64,000 bases of DNA from Bacillus sp. HSf4. Lineage in GTDB: Bacteria; Bacillota; Bacilli; Bacillales; Bacillaceae. This document shows, piece by piece, positions 27,367 through 35,650 of the stretch (position 1 is its first letter; each line of letters begins with the position of its first letter). A model generated the notes under the pieces. That model made no database searches. It was not told where the DNA came from and saw only the letters and a program-made list of their open reading frames with translations. The stretch lies in assembly GCF_029537375.1 (NCBI RefSeq), contig NZ_CP120679.1:2344001-2408000 (forward strand), in the 5' to 3' direction. The translations under genes were made by a program, and so were the position numbers.

Positions 27367-28653
27367 TTACAGGCGAAGATCGTCGCTTCCTGCGCTTGCC
27401 CGGGGAATATTTTGCCCGTATTTCCTCTTCAATCGCTGACGGCGGAGGTCAAGGGCTTCTCTTTCTCTTTCCGTCAGCTCAACCTTTTCCGGGCTGCACC
27501 GCTCAAGAAGGTGCTGTGTCGTTCTTAAAGCCGCCGGTATATCGCGAACTTGATGTTCAAAATATTTGGCGAGCTCAATGCCGGCCCGGAAGACGGTCTT
27601 CCCGTCCGCGCCATTTTGCAGCTTCACCCATAGTCCGGCGGCTTTTTCAAGCTTGCCTTGTTTTTTATATTGCATCGATAAATCAAACGAGGCCCGTTCA
27701 GACTGTTCAAAACGCTCGAGTTCAAGCTCCTTTAGCTGCTCTGTCGCAAGCTCGGTTTCCCGGTTGGCCATGAGCCATTTAGCCAGCGCGTATTTTTCAT
27801 TTGCTTCCGGTGTCTGATCAGGGGAAAGAATTTTCTTCGAGATATGGATATAAAGCGTAATTAAAGACAGGACGTCAAGCTCATTGTGATGCAAAACGCC
27901 TTCAATGATCTTCGGCCGTTCTTCCTTTAAAAATTGAAAATAGATCATCGGCGCGAGATACCCCGGTGTATCCTCCGTCCGCTGAACGCCGAGCTCTTCT
28001 TTTTCCACGGTGCTTAAAGACACGCGGTCGAATTTGTGCTTCCAGAGCCGCCGCGCCCCGTGAAGCAGGTCAAAGTGGCCGAAATCCGGGAGCTCGGGAA
28101 CCCTGTCGCGGATCAGCGTGTGCCTCGTTTTGACCTGGGGCCAGTCAAAAGCTCGTCCATTATAAGTGACTAGCGATTTGATATCGACCTCGCTCAAAAA
28201 ACTGTGGTAAAGCGCCGCTTCGTTTCCCGGCTTGGGCAATAGATGCTGTTTGACGACGACTTTGTCATCATAGACCCTGGCATGTCCGAGGAGGAAGATC
28301 GTGTTGCCCGCTCCCCCTCCGAGCCCGGTTGTTTCCGTGTCAAAGAAAAAAAGCTGGCTCGGGATGTATCCTTTGCTTGAAAGGTCGTGGGATACACCGC
28401 TCTGATTCCATTGATTGACCGTTTCATGAAGCTCGGCAAACGAGTACTTTCCGTGAACATGTGTCAGCGGATATTCGACTTCACGGATCAGGCAATAGCC
28501 GTCTTCAAACACGTACGGCCTTGCGCCGAGAGCAGTCCATTCTTTAGAAAACGAAGGGGCGGGATGCGCATTCTTGTCAGCTTGCTTTTCTTCTTTTTTT
28601 TGCGTATTTCCCAGGTGATGCTTAAAACGGTTAAGCTTTCTTTTTAAAGACAT
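27367..28653 (-). CDS. mrfB: Mitomycin repair exonuclease MrfB (YprB)
   Basis: 428 residues. An RNase H-like DEDD exonuclease domain begins near residue 95, with FFDTETTGLGGGAGNT (first metal-binding Asp and Glu) and LVTYNGRAFDWP later. The C-terminal third is helical and TPR-like. In B. subtilis, MrfA and MrfB form an excision pathway for mitomycin C-type lesions, separate from UvrABC. ATG at 28653 follows GAGGTTGAAC, 8 bp after the mrfA stop. Confidence 0.92.
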   Translation of the reverse strand: MSLKRKLNRFKHHLGNTQKKEEKQADKNAHPAPSFSKEWTALGARPYVFEDGYCLIREVEYPLTHVHGKYSFAELHETVNQWNQSGVSHDLSSKGYIPSQLFFFDTETTGLGGGAGNTIFLLGHARVYDDKVVVKQHLLPKPGNEAALYHSFLSEVDIKSLVTYNGRAFDWPQVKTRHTLIRDRVPELPDFGHFDLLHGARRLWKHKFDRVSLSTVEKEELGVQRTEDTPGYLAPMIYFQFLKEERPKIIEGVLHHNELDVLSLITLYIHISKKILSPDQTPEANEKYALAKWLMANRETELATEQLKELELERFEQSERASFDLSMQYKKQGKLEKAAGLWVKLQNGADGKTVFRAGIELAKYFEHQVRDIPAALRTTQHLLERCSPEKVELTEREREALDLRRQRLKRKYGQNIPRASAGSDDLRL

Positions 28654-28661
28654 GTTCAACC

Positions 28662-30935
28662 TCAACCTTTCCAGCTTTCTAAAAGGCGCAGCGCATTGTC
28701 TTTGGTCTGATTGGTTTCACCGTGGACACCGATGCATGACGGACAGCCTGACCGGCACGGGCATTTGGCAATCAGCTGATGCGCTTCTCTGATGATGTTC
28801 GGCATTTGTTCGTAAACCTTCTCAGATAATCCGACGCCTCCGGGATAACGGTCATATAAAAAAATCGTCGGCTTTTCATTATGGACGGCTTTAATTTGCG
28901 GAAAAACATGCAAGTCAGACGGATCGCACATGACCTTGAGGGCGGCGACATATCCGAGGACATTCGCAGCCCCGAGCAAAGCCTCTTCCAATTTGATCTC
29001 GTTCCAATTCCGGCGCTCTTCGTCATTCACCTGCACCCAGGCAGCATTTGTGTGGAGCTCCTCTTCAGGGAGGTGAATCGGACCGGAGCCGATATTTTCA
29101 TGTGTCTCAAATTTTATTTTTTTGAAAATAGTCGCCTTCGCTTGCACGGTGACATCGCCAAAACCGAACGCTGCCATATCTGTTTCCTTTATTTTATCTA
29201 TTTCCAGCACTTTCAGCATGACGGCGAGATTGGCATCCGTATAATAGTCGGCTTTCACCTCGCGGACGAACGCTTTTTTCTCCTCCCAATCGAGCTTTTC
29301 CACCTGGTATTGAACCCCTTGATGCAAATAAATAGCTTCATCGTGCAGCAATGTCATCGCACTGAACCTGTCCATTTCACCAATCACTCGCGCCTTTTCA
29401 CGTCTGGACTGGTCAATAATGACAACATTCTCCTGTGATGCCGATCTCAGGCTGATGCCGTGGGCCGGAAAGGCGTCATTCATCCAATGGTATGTGTCGC
29501 CGTTTAAGTACAGCACCCTTTCTTCAGCCAAATATTCTAAAATATCTTCTACTTCCGTCTCGCCAAAAGTCTCGTTTCGCTTGAAAGGAAGTTCAAACGC
29601 GGCGCATTTGAGATGATCGACAAGGATCACAAGATTGTCCGGGTTAATGACGGCCGTCTCCGGATTTTGTTTGAAGAAATAGTCCGGGTTTTGCACAATG
29701 TATTGATCAAGCGGCGCCGAGCTTGCCACCATGACGATCAGCGCTTCATTGTGCCTTCTTCCGGCCCTGCCGGCCTGCTGCCAGGCGCTTGCAATCGTCC
29801 CCGGATATCCCGTCATAATACAGGTTTGCAGCTGGCCGATATCAACGCCGAGTTCAAGGGCGTTCGTACTGACGACACCTTTGATATCCCCGCTGCGCAG
29901 CCCTTTTTCAATGGTCCTTCGTTCGTGCGGCAGATATCCCCCTCTGTATCCCTGGATGGAGTGGGCGCCGACAATCGGCTTCATGACATCCTGCAAATAT
30001 GTCAAAATAATTTCCACCCTGACTCTGCTCCTTGCGAAAACAATCGTTTGAATCCCGTTTTGCAAAAATTCGGAGGCAAGCTTTCTGACTTCAAGTGTGG
30101 CGCTTTTTCTAATGTTCAGCGAGCGGTTGACAATCGGCGGATTATAAAATAAAAAGTGCTTTCTTCCCGCAGGAGCGCCATTTTTGGCAATGAGATGCAT
30201 CGGCTGTCCTGTCAGCGTCTCGGCGAGCTCCAAAGGGTTGGCGATCGTCGCGGACGTGCAGATAAACTGCGGTTTGCTCCCGTAAAACGCGCAGATCCGT
30301 AAAAGCCTCCTGATGACGTTGGCAACATGGCTTCCGAAAACGCCCCGGTAGACATGAAGCTCATCAATCACGATATATTTCAGGTTTTCAAACAATGACA
30401 CCCATTTCGTATGATGGGGCAAAATCGCCGAATGCAGCATGTCGGGATTGGTGATGACGATATGTCCGGCTTTTCTCACCTTCTGCCTGATCGCAGGCGA
30501 CGTATCTCCGTCATACGTATAGCAGTTGATGGATGCATCGATTTCATCAATCAGTTCATTCAGCTCGCTTTTTTGATCCTGTGACAAAGCCTTGGTTGGA
30601 AACAGGTACAGAGCCCGGGCATCGGGGTCTTCCGTGATCCTCTGAATGACGGGAAGATTGTAGCAGAGCGTTTTTCCAGATGCTGTCGGCGTCACAAGCG
30701 TGACGTTTTTTCCGTTTTGACTCTGGTAAAACGCGTCAGCCTGATGGGAATAAAGCTTTTCAATTCCTCTTTTATGTAAAGCATGAACGATTTTTTCATG
30801 CAGTTGTTCCGGAAAGTCGCGGTAGTCCGCTTCCTTTTTCTCGATTGTATGCCAATGAACAATTTGTCTCTTGAAAGCTTCGTCTTCTTTCAGAAACTGG
30901 ATGATATCGGTCAAATTTCGTTTTTGAAACAACAT
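28662..30935 (-). CDS. mrfA: Mitomycin repair helicase MrfA (YprA)
   Basis: 757 residues, SF2 DEAD/DEAH-type helicase. Walker A is TPTASGKT near residue 80, Walker B is IDELH near 190, and motif VI is QQAGRAGRR near 390. The C-terminal DUF1998 zinc-binding domain ends with CPCRSGCPSCIG, four cysteines expected to bind zinc. It drives the MrfAB repair pathway. ATG at 30935 follows AGAGG. The promoter contains a LexA-like box. Confidence 0.94.
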   Translation of the reverse strand: MLFQKRNLTDIIQFLKEDEAFKRQIVHWHTIEKKEADYRDFPEQLHEKIVHALHKRGIEKLYSHQADAFYQSQNGKNVTLVTPTASGKTLCYNLPVIQRITEDPDARALYLFPTKALSQDQKSELNELIDEIDASINCYTYDGDTSPAIRQKVRKAGHIVITNPDMLHSAILPHHTKWVSLFENLKYIVIDELHVYRGVFGSHVANVIRRLLRICAFYGSKPQFICTSATIANPLELAETLTGQPMHLIAKNGAPAGRKHFLFYNPPIVNRSLNIRKSATLEVRKLASEFLQNGIQTIVFARSRVRVEIILTYLQDVMKPIVGAHSIQGYRGGYLPHERRTIEKGLRSGDIKGVVSTNALELGVDIGQLQTCIMTGYPGTIASAWQQAGRAGRRHNEALIVMVASSAPLDQYIVQNPDYFFKQNPETAVINPDNLVILVDHLKCAAFELPFKRNETFGETEVEDILEYLAEERVLYLNGDTYHWMNDAFPAHGISLRSASQENVVIIDQSRREKARVIGEMDRFSAMTLLHDEAIYLHQGVQYQVEKLDWEEKKAFVREVKADYYTDANLAVMLKVLEIDKIKETDMAAFGFGDVTVQAKATIFKKIKFETHENIGSGPIHLPEEELHTNAAWVQVNDEERRNWNEIKLEEALLGAANVLGYVAALKVMCDPSDLHVFPQIKAVHNEKPTIFLYDRYPGGVGLSEKVYEQMPNIIREAHQLIAKCPCRSGCPSCIGVHGETNQTKDNALRLLESWKG

Positions 30936-30953
30936 TGTCACCTCTTCTCTTAT

Positions 30954-30982
30954 ATTTTAGCGAATGTCAGTTCGTTCTGGAA
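30954..30982 (-). promoter_or_regulatory. Probable promoter of mrfAB
   Basis: Minus-strand TTCCAG (30977-30982), 17-bp spacer, TAAAAT (30954-30959). The -35 is weak. The spacer is almost filled by a LexA-like palindrome. Confidence 0.5.
30961..30974. promoter_or_regulatory. Putative LexA (DinR) box
   Basis: CGAATGTCAGTTCG differs from the Bacillus LexA consensus CGAACNNNNGTTCG at one defined position. It sits in the mrfA promoter, 25 bp upstream of the ATG. Confidence 0.5.
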
Positions 30983-30996
30983 GAGGTGATGGCAAG

Positions 30997-31031
30997 AAAA
31001 ATAAAAAGCAGAGAATCGCTCTCTGCCTTTC
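30997..31031 (-). terminator. Terminator of ypqE
   Basis: On the minus strand, GCAGAGA / TCTCTGC followed by TTTTTATTTTT. Confidence 0.82.
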
Positions 31032-31035
31032 ATCT

Positions 31036-31542
31036 TTACTTGACTTTAAGCTCCATCAGCTTCGTCTCACTTTTTTTCGCTTCTTGTTCTTCATGCTTTG
31101 TCACGCGCTCCAGCACATCGCCGTTCATGATGACGATCGGCGTAATCGTGCTGCTCGCCTTCTCTTTGATCAGCTCCAGGTCACAAGTCATTAAAGGATC
31201 TCCGACACTCACTTTGTCGCCTTCTTTGACATGGGCGGTAAAGCCTTCACCTTCCATATTCACGGTTTCCAGCCCAATGTGGATCAAAATCTCCACCCCT
31301 GACAATGAGCGGATACCGATGGCATGCTTTGTATGAAACAGCTGGATCACTACTCCGTCAACCGGTGACACGATCTCTCCGCTGGAAGGCTCAACGGCGA
31401 TTCCGTCGCCCATCATTTTTTGAGAAAAAACGGGATCAGGCACTTCCGAAAGCGCCAGCACTCGTCCATCTACTGGGGAAAATACGGTTTCTTCTTTCAC
31501 TTCATCCTGTTTTTGACCGATACCGAATAATTTTTTCAGCAA
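31036..31542 (-). CDS. ypqE: PTS EIIA-glucose domain protein YpqE
   Basis: 168 residues, a free-standing EIIA-Glc (Crr-type) domain. The phosphorylatable His is in [12 protein letters not shown] near residue 86, and the second active-site His is in FHTKHA. It accepts phosphate from HPr and passes it to EIIB domains of sugar permeases that lack their own EIIA. TTG at 31542 lies 10 bp after AAAGGAG and gives the B. subtilis length. No EIIBC gene lies nearby. Confidence 0.9.
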   Translation of the reverse strand: MLKKLFGIGQKQDEVKEETVFSPVDGRVLALSEVPDPVFSQKMMGDGIAVEPSSGEIVSPVDGVVIQLFHTKHAIGIRSLSGVEILIHIGLETVNMEGEGFTAHVKEGDKVSVGDPLMTCDLELIKEKASSTITPIVIMNGDVLERVTKHEEQEAKKSETKLMELKVK

Positions 31543-31720
31543 TACAATTGGGCTCCTTTCAATCAATATGCCTCTGTTTTCGCCTGGAAAAAGAGGGGCG
31601 ATTGAATATCATTCTTTGGATTCCCCACTATTTAACCACACTTTCAAAATCCCATCAATTAATAACCATATGAACAGCTCCTGCATAAGCTGAAAATAAA
31701 ATTTGAGGAGGTGGTCAGAC

Positions 31721-32140
31721 ATGGATTCTAAGGAAAATGAAAATCATTCCCTCAGCAAAAAGGACGATTTTCAAGAGGCCATTGAACAGTTATTTTACGC
31801 CTCTCCTTTTCACGAAATCTTAAATTCATTCCAAAAACTCATATCTGATCAGCTGGAGTCCGCACGCATTTCAATGGAGATCAGAGAAGAAAACGGAGCG
31901 CTTTGTGTCGACATTGCTGTCCCGGAATCCTTTCAAAACGGTGACATCATGATCGAAGCGAAATCGAGATATCTGCATATCGCATTAAAAGAAGAAGCCA
32001 AAAACGGTGACTCGTCATCATGCACAAGCTTGTCAAGAACCATCCTGCTTCCTTATCCGGTGCGTGAAGAAACGATGAAAACCTCGTGGAAAGGCAATGT
32101 TCTCACCGTGACATTCCCAGACGTAAAAAAGCATGAATGA
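31721..32140 (+). CDS. ypqA: Hsp20-like fold protein YpqA
   Basis: 139 residues. The second half has the alpha-crystallin/Hsp20 beta-sandwich pattern: VDIAVPESFQNGD, then LHIALKEE, and SRTILLPYPVREE followed by GNVLTVTFPD. The classical C-terminal IXI motif is missing. Size and location next to ypqE match B. subtilis YpqA; function unknown. GAGGAGGTGG precedes the ATG. Confidence 0.75.
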   Translation: MDSKENENHSLSKKDDFQEAIEQLFYASPFHEILNSFQKLISDQLESARISMEIREENGALCVDIAVPESFQNGDIMIEAKSRYLHIALKEEAKNGDSSSCTSLSRTILLPYPVREETMKTSWKGNVLTVTFPDVKKHE

Positions 32141-32162
32141 TTTTCATCCATGCTTTTTTTAT
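32124..32162. terminator. Bidirectional terminator ypqA / yppG
   Basis: AAAAAAGCATG ... CATGCTTTTTT, containing the ypqA stop codon and abutting convergent yppG. Confidence 0.85.
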
Positions 32163-32575
32163 TTAAAGAATCCCATAAAGCTTTTGGCAAGCGTCCCCAT
32201 CTGGTTGACCGTGTTCATCATTAAACCGGCCGTATCCATCATTTTGCTAAAATCAAGCTGTCCGTTCTTTTTCTTAAATTGCGACAGAAAGCCCTGAAAC
32301 TGGGAAGGCTGATGGAGATTTGGCCGCGGCGACGGATATGGGTTCGGGTAAGGAGTGATATGAAATGGCTGGATCTGCTGATGAACGGGCTGCTGATAGC
32401 TTGAGTACGGATCAACATATGGCTGTTCATAAGCCGGCGGACGCTGGACTGGCGCAGAATATTGGAACGGTTCTTGGTATTGCTGGAGGTACTGGTTCGT
32501 GTCAAGCTGCGGATGAACGGGATAATACGGCTGTTGACCGGAAAAGGGGTATCTGGCGTCTCTCCTCTCTTCCAT
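32159..32575 (-). CDS. yppG: Pro/Gln/Tyr-rich YppG family protein
   Basis: 138 residues. The N-terminal 90 are low-complexity, rich in Pro, Gln and Tyr; the C-terminus has a conserved [20 protein letters not shown] block and an amphipathic end ([17 protein letters not shown]). This architecture is that of the YppG family, seen in spore-coat-associated proteins. AGGGAGAG precedes the ATG. Confidence 0.78.
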   Translation of the reverse strand: MEERRDARYPFSGQQPYYPVHPQLDTNQYLQQYQEPFQYSAPVQRPPAYEQPYVDPYSSYQQPVHQQIQPFHITPYPNPYPSPRPNLHQPSQFQGFLSQFKKKNGQLDFSKMMDTAGLMMNTVNQMGTLAKSFMGFFK

Positions 32576-32756
32576 CTTTCATCTCTCCCTTTAGAGCCCT
32601 TTTTTTATCAGTGTATGACATGGGGGCAATTCCCGTTCCAATGGGCTGTCACAATTCTGTCAAAAAGTGTCGAAAGTTTTAATTTTTGAAAAACAGAAAA
32701 AAGTCGAATTGTTATGGTACTATATTATTAATACGAAACGAGAGGGGATGCACCAC

Positions 32757-32957
32757 ATGAACGTATCATACTTAAGAAATTGTTTTGCCGAGATGAAGCA
32801 GTACGAGACAGACTGTATGAATAAGCTGATGGATTTTGCCAAGTTTTTGTATATCCAGGGGCATCTGACATTAAACGAATTTCGCACGAGTATGAAAGTT
32901 CTTGAAGCCAATGGAGCACAGCACCCTGCCTATGACATACATTCAGACGCCGGCTGA
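32757..32957 (+). CDS. yppF: YppF-like small protein
   Basis: 66 residues: MNVSYLRNCFAEMKQYETD, then a helical middle with MDFAKFLYIQGHLTLNEFR. It matches the size and position of B. subtilis YppF. Soluble; function unknown. The second of two ATGs (32757) has 9-bp spacing to AGAGGGG. Confidence 0.75.
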   Translation: MNVSYLRNCFAEMKQYETDCMNKLMDFAKFLYIQGHLTLNEFRTSMKVLEANGAQHPAYDIHSDAG

Positions 32958-32967
32958 ACCGGCGATG

Positions 32968-33007
32968 GAAAAAGACGACCGGGAATTTATCCCCGGTCGT
33001 CTTTTTC
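32968..33007. terminator. Bidirectional terminator yppF / yppE
   Basis: AAAAAGACGACCGGG ... CCCGGTCGTCTTTTT, a very strong stem between convergent genes; it overlaps the yppE 3' end. Confidence 0.9.
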
Positions 33008-33361
33008 AATGTCGTCTTCAAGATGTTTCAATGTATAAAGCACTGATTCGGCAAGATCTTTAAAGCGTTTTTTATGAATTTTGCCGAAATATGACTGCAG
33101 CACGATCTCATTCAGGTTTTCCTCAACCGCTCGCAGCTGTTCTTCATACAAGTACTTCGGGCGATATGCCTTAATATATGATAAACTTTCTTGCAGCCAG
33201 CTCTTCACTGCTTGTTCAGACCGCTCCACAGACGGTTTGACGACGCTGAAAAAGTCGTGCTCCGCGCCTTCCTCTCTGCCCTTTTGATAGCGGGCTTCCG
33301 CTTCTTTTGCCAGGGCGATCAGTTCCCGTGTTTTCTCAAGAAGAGATTGTTTTTCCAACAT
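32987..33361 (-). CDS. yppE: DUF1798 helical protein YppE
   Basis: 124 residues, all-helical by composition, Glu/Lys-rich; matches YppE in size (123 in B. subtilis) and place. Function unknown. GAGGTGAGC precedes the ATG at 33361; longer upstream extension is unlikely. Confidence 0.82.
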   Translation of the reverse strand: MLEKQSLLEKTRELIALAKEAEARYQKGREEGAEHDFFSVVKPSVERSEQAVKSWLQESLSYIKAYRPKYLYEEQLRAVEENLNEIVLQSYFGKIHKKRFKDLAESVLYTLKHLEDDIEKDDRG

Positions 33362-33415
33362 GCTCACCTCAAATGCTATCGTATCAAAGGAAAAGGTTCG
33401 GCACAATGAAAGAGG

Positions 33416-33643
33416 CTAAGCGGACTCCTCATGAGGCTTGACACCCATCAGCGTGCTGTTTAGGCAGGATGAAAGCTCCGTCAGTTCCTTTTCAATGAGA
33501 TCAAGGCGTTCGTTCCAAGCTTTGCTTTTTTCGTCTTTCTCCCTGGTGACGGCGTCTGTCAGCGCTGTTTCCGCAGATTCCAGTTCTGTTTCGGTATCCA
33601 AAAGCATTTGAAGGACCGAATCTTTGCTTACAAATCCGCTCAT
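33416..33643 (-). CDS. yppD: Small coiled-coil protein YppD
   Basis: 75 residues, with a predicted long helix (TETELESAETALTDAVTRE) and charged heptads. AAAGGAGG precedes the ATG. Position matches B. subtilis yppD. Function unknown. It lies 54 bp upstream of yppE on the same strand. Confidence 0.7.
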   Translation of the reverse strand: MSGFVSKDSVLQMLLDTETELESAETALTDAVTREKDEKSKAWNERLDLIEKELTELSSCLNSTLMGVKPHEESA

Positions 33644-33847
33644 TTGCTTCCCTCCTTTTTAATAGCCATCTATCTTTTCTTCCTTTCCTCCGGCCTTTCC
33701 TTCACAGCTGACAAAACTAGAAGGAAAATGGCAAAGAAAATCAATTTCCCAAAAGAACGCCCGCGAATTCGACAAAGCGGGTTCTGCGAAAAATGGTATG
33801 AACGGCGCTTTTCCTGAGAAATCTATAGAGGTAAGGAGGTGCCCGCT

Positions 33848-33952
33848 GTGGAAAACAACAAAAAGAAATCACCTGCGAAAACCAAACCTGACGTGAAACA
33901 GACGGATACATTGGATAAGAAATTAGGCGGACCAAACCGGCCGTCCACTTAA
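33848..33952 (+). CDS. sspM: Small acid-soluble spore protein M (SspM)
   Basis: 34 residues ending DTLDKKLGGPNRPST, the diagnostic C-terminus of SspM; the N-terminus is Lys-rich (MENNKKKSPAKTKPD). It is a minor forespore protein under SigG in B. subtilis. GTG start 8 bp after AAGGAGGTG. A terminator follows at once. Confidence 0.9.
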   Translation: MENNKKKSPAKTKPDVKQTDTLDKKLGGPNRPST

Positions 33953-33986
33953 AAAGCAAGGATTTTCCTTGCTTTTTTCTTTTGCT
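33950..33986. terminator. Bidirectional terminator sspM / yppC
   Basis: AAAAAGCAAGG / CCTTGCTTTTT with a TTTC-type loop, between convergent genes. Confidence 0.85.
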
Positions 33987-34953
33987 ATTTTTTTTTCAGC
34001 AAGCGTTCCAGAGAAAAAACAGCCTCGAGCTGCCTCCTCTTTTGAAAATACCATTCCGTTAGTTCAATCGTTTTCGGCAGCTTTTCATCGCGAAACATCC
34101 CCTCCTTATCTTCCCCGCGAAACCAATCGCTTTTTGATCCGTCTAATGAATGGGTGATGACTGGATAACAGGTTCGCAAAAACGGCGAAGATCTGGATTT
34201 CACACCGGCCCAGCGCTCCATATCAAAGCGCGAGCCGGTATGCGGAACATAGGATGTAAAGTGGAAGAAAGACGGGAAAAGCTCAGGGCTGAACAAAAGC
34301 CGGCTTAATTGCTTGCCGAGCTTGATCCGTTCTTTTAAGCTTGTAAACCGCTTGACAGACACTCCGTAAAAAACGCCTTCAACCGTCGGAAAGATGACCG
34401 TGTTGAAGTGAAACCATTCATAAACCTGAAAAGGAATCGTGTGAAAAACATTCTTTTTGAACAGAGGATTTTGTATAATAGGAGTTTGGATAGTGTTTTG
34501 TTCATTGATGATGAGAGCGTACATGAGCCTTTTTTGATCGCGCTCGCGCCAAAAGCGCTCCCACTCCGTTTTCATGAACAAAGACACGCCCAATCCGGGA
34601 AGCAAATCAAACAGCGGCTGTCCGATATCTTTGGACCACTGATATAAAAGAAGCTGCGGATAAGCGTCAGAAAAAATCAGCCAGTTCGCCCGTTCATATG
34701 TGATGAACAGCCATTTCTGCTGAAAAGCCGAAAGGCCGAGCTGAAACAGGCGTCCTTTTAAATCGGTCATCGACCAGCCTGCATTACGGGAAACAAATGA
34801 CGCCAAAAGCGACCACTTGATCTCCGGATGGCGGTCAAAGTAGCTTTTATAGGCATATGTCCGCGAAATATTATCTTTATTCAGCTTTCCGGTCAGCTCT
34901 AGTATATGACGCGTCAGCTCTCCCCCGGAGAATCTGTTTCGCAAGACCACCAC
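33985..34953 (-). CDS. yppC: DUF2515 family protein YppC
   Basis: 322 residues, almost the 321 of B. subtilis YppC. Rich in aromatic residues ([18 protein letters not shown] near residue 47; [18 protein letters not shown] near 180). No membrane helix or known catalytic motif. Divergent from recU, with 42 bp between the starts. The GTG at 34953 has only a weak ribosome site, so the start is uncertain. Confidence 0.78.
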   Translation of the reverse strand: MVVLRNRFSGGELTRHILELTGKLNKDNISRTYAYKSYFDRHPEIKWSLLASFVSRNAGWSMTDLKGRLFQLGLSAFQQKWLFITYERANWLIFSDAYPQLLLYQWSKDIGQPLFDLLPGLGVSLFMKTEWERFWRERDQKRLMYALIINEQNTIQTPIIQNPLFKKNVFHTIPFQVYEWFHFNTVIFPTVEGVFYGVSVKRFTSLKERIKLGKQLSRLLFSPELFPSFFHFTSYVPHTGSRFDMERWAGVKSRSSPFLRTCYPVITHSLDGSKSDWFRGEDKEGMFRDEKLPKTIELTEWYFQKRRQLEAVFSLERLLKKK

Positions 34954-34995
34954 TTCCGTTTATGTCCAGATTTTTTTAAAAGGAGGATGAAGAAA

Positions 34996-35592
34996 GTGAT
35001 TCGCTATCCGAACGGCAAAGCCTATCAGCCGAAAAATGCTGCCTCATCCTTAAAAAAGAAGCCGTCATACAGCAATCGCGGGATGACCCTCGAAGACGAC
35101 CTGAATGAAACGAATATGTATTATCTCAATCATTCGATTGCGGTGATTCATAAAAAACCGACACCTGTCCAAATTGTCCAGGTCGACTACCCGAAACGAA
35201 GCGCGGCAGTGATCAAAGAAGCCTACTTTAAACAGTCGTCAACGACTGATTATAACGGGATTTATAAAGGGCGCTACATCGATTTTGAAGCGAAAGAAAC
35301 AAAGAGCCGGACATCGTTCCCCCTGCAAAATTTTCACGATCACCAGATCGAGCATATGAAGCAGGTGGTGGCCCAGGACGGTATTTGCTTTGTTATTATA
35401 TCCGCATTTGAAGAAATTTATTTTTTGGAAGCAGAAAAATTATTTTATTTCTGGGACAGAAAGCAGAAAAACGGCAGAAAATCGATTCGAAAAGATGAAC
35501 TGCAGGAAGCTGCTCATCCCATTTCACTTGGATACTCGCCAAGAATTGATTATATTAAAGTTATTGACCAGTTGTATTTTTCGCCATCATAA
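34996..35592 (+). CDS. recU: Holliday junction resolvase RecU
   Basis: 198 residues. Core nuclease motifs: [10 protein letters not shown] near residue 58, [15 protein letters not shown] near 70, [10 protein letters not shown] near 96 with catalytic Asp-Glu-Lys, and [10 protein letters not shown]. It resolves recombination junctions and supports chromosome segregation. GTG at 34996 lies 9 bp after AAAGGAGG; the ATG at 34987 abuts that site. It is co-transcribed with ponA as in B. subtilis. Confidence 0.96.
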   Translation: MIRYPNGKAYQPKNAASSLKKKPSYSNRGMTLEDDLNETNMYYLNHSIAVIHKKPTPVQIVQVDYPKRSAAVIKEAYFKQSSTTDYNGIYKGRYIDFEAKETKSRTSFPLQNFHDHQIEHMKQVVAQDGICFVIISAFEEIYFLEAEKLFYFWDRKQKNGRKSIRKDELQEAAHPISLGYSPRIDYIKVIDQLYFSPS

Positions 35593-35650
35593 ATTATGAT
35601 TTTAAAGTCATGTGAGCGGAAAGGTTTTAACTACGAAAGGTTGAGATGTT

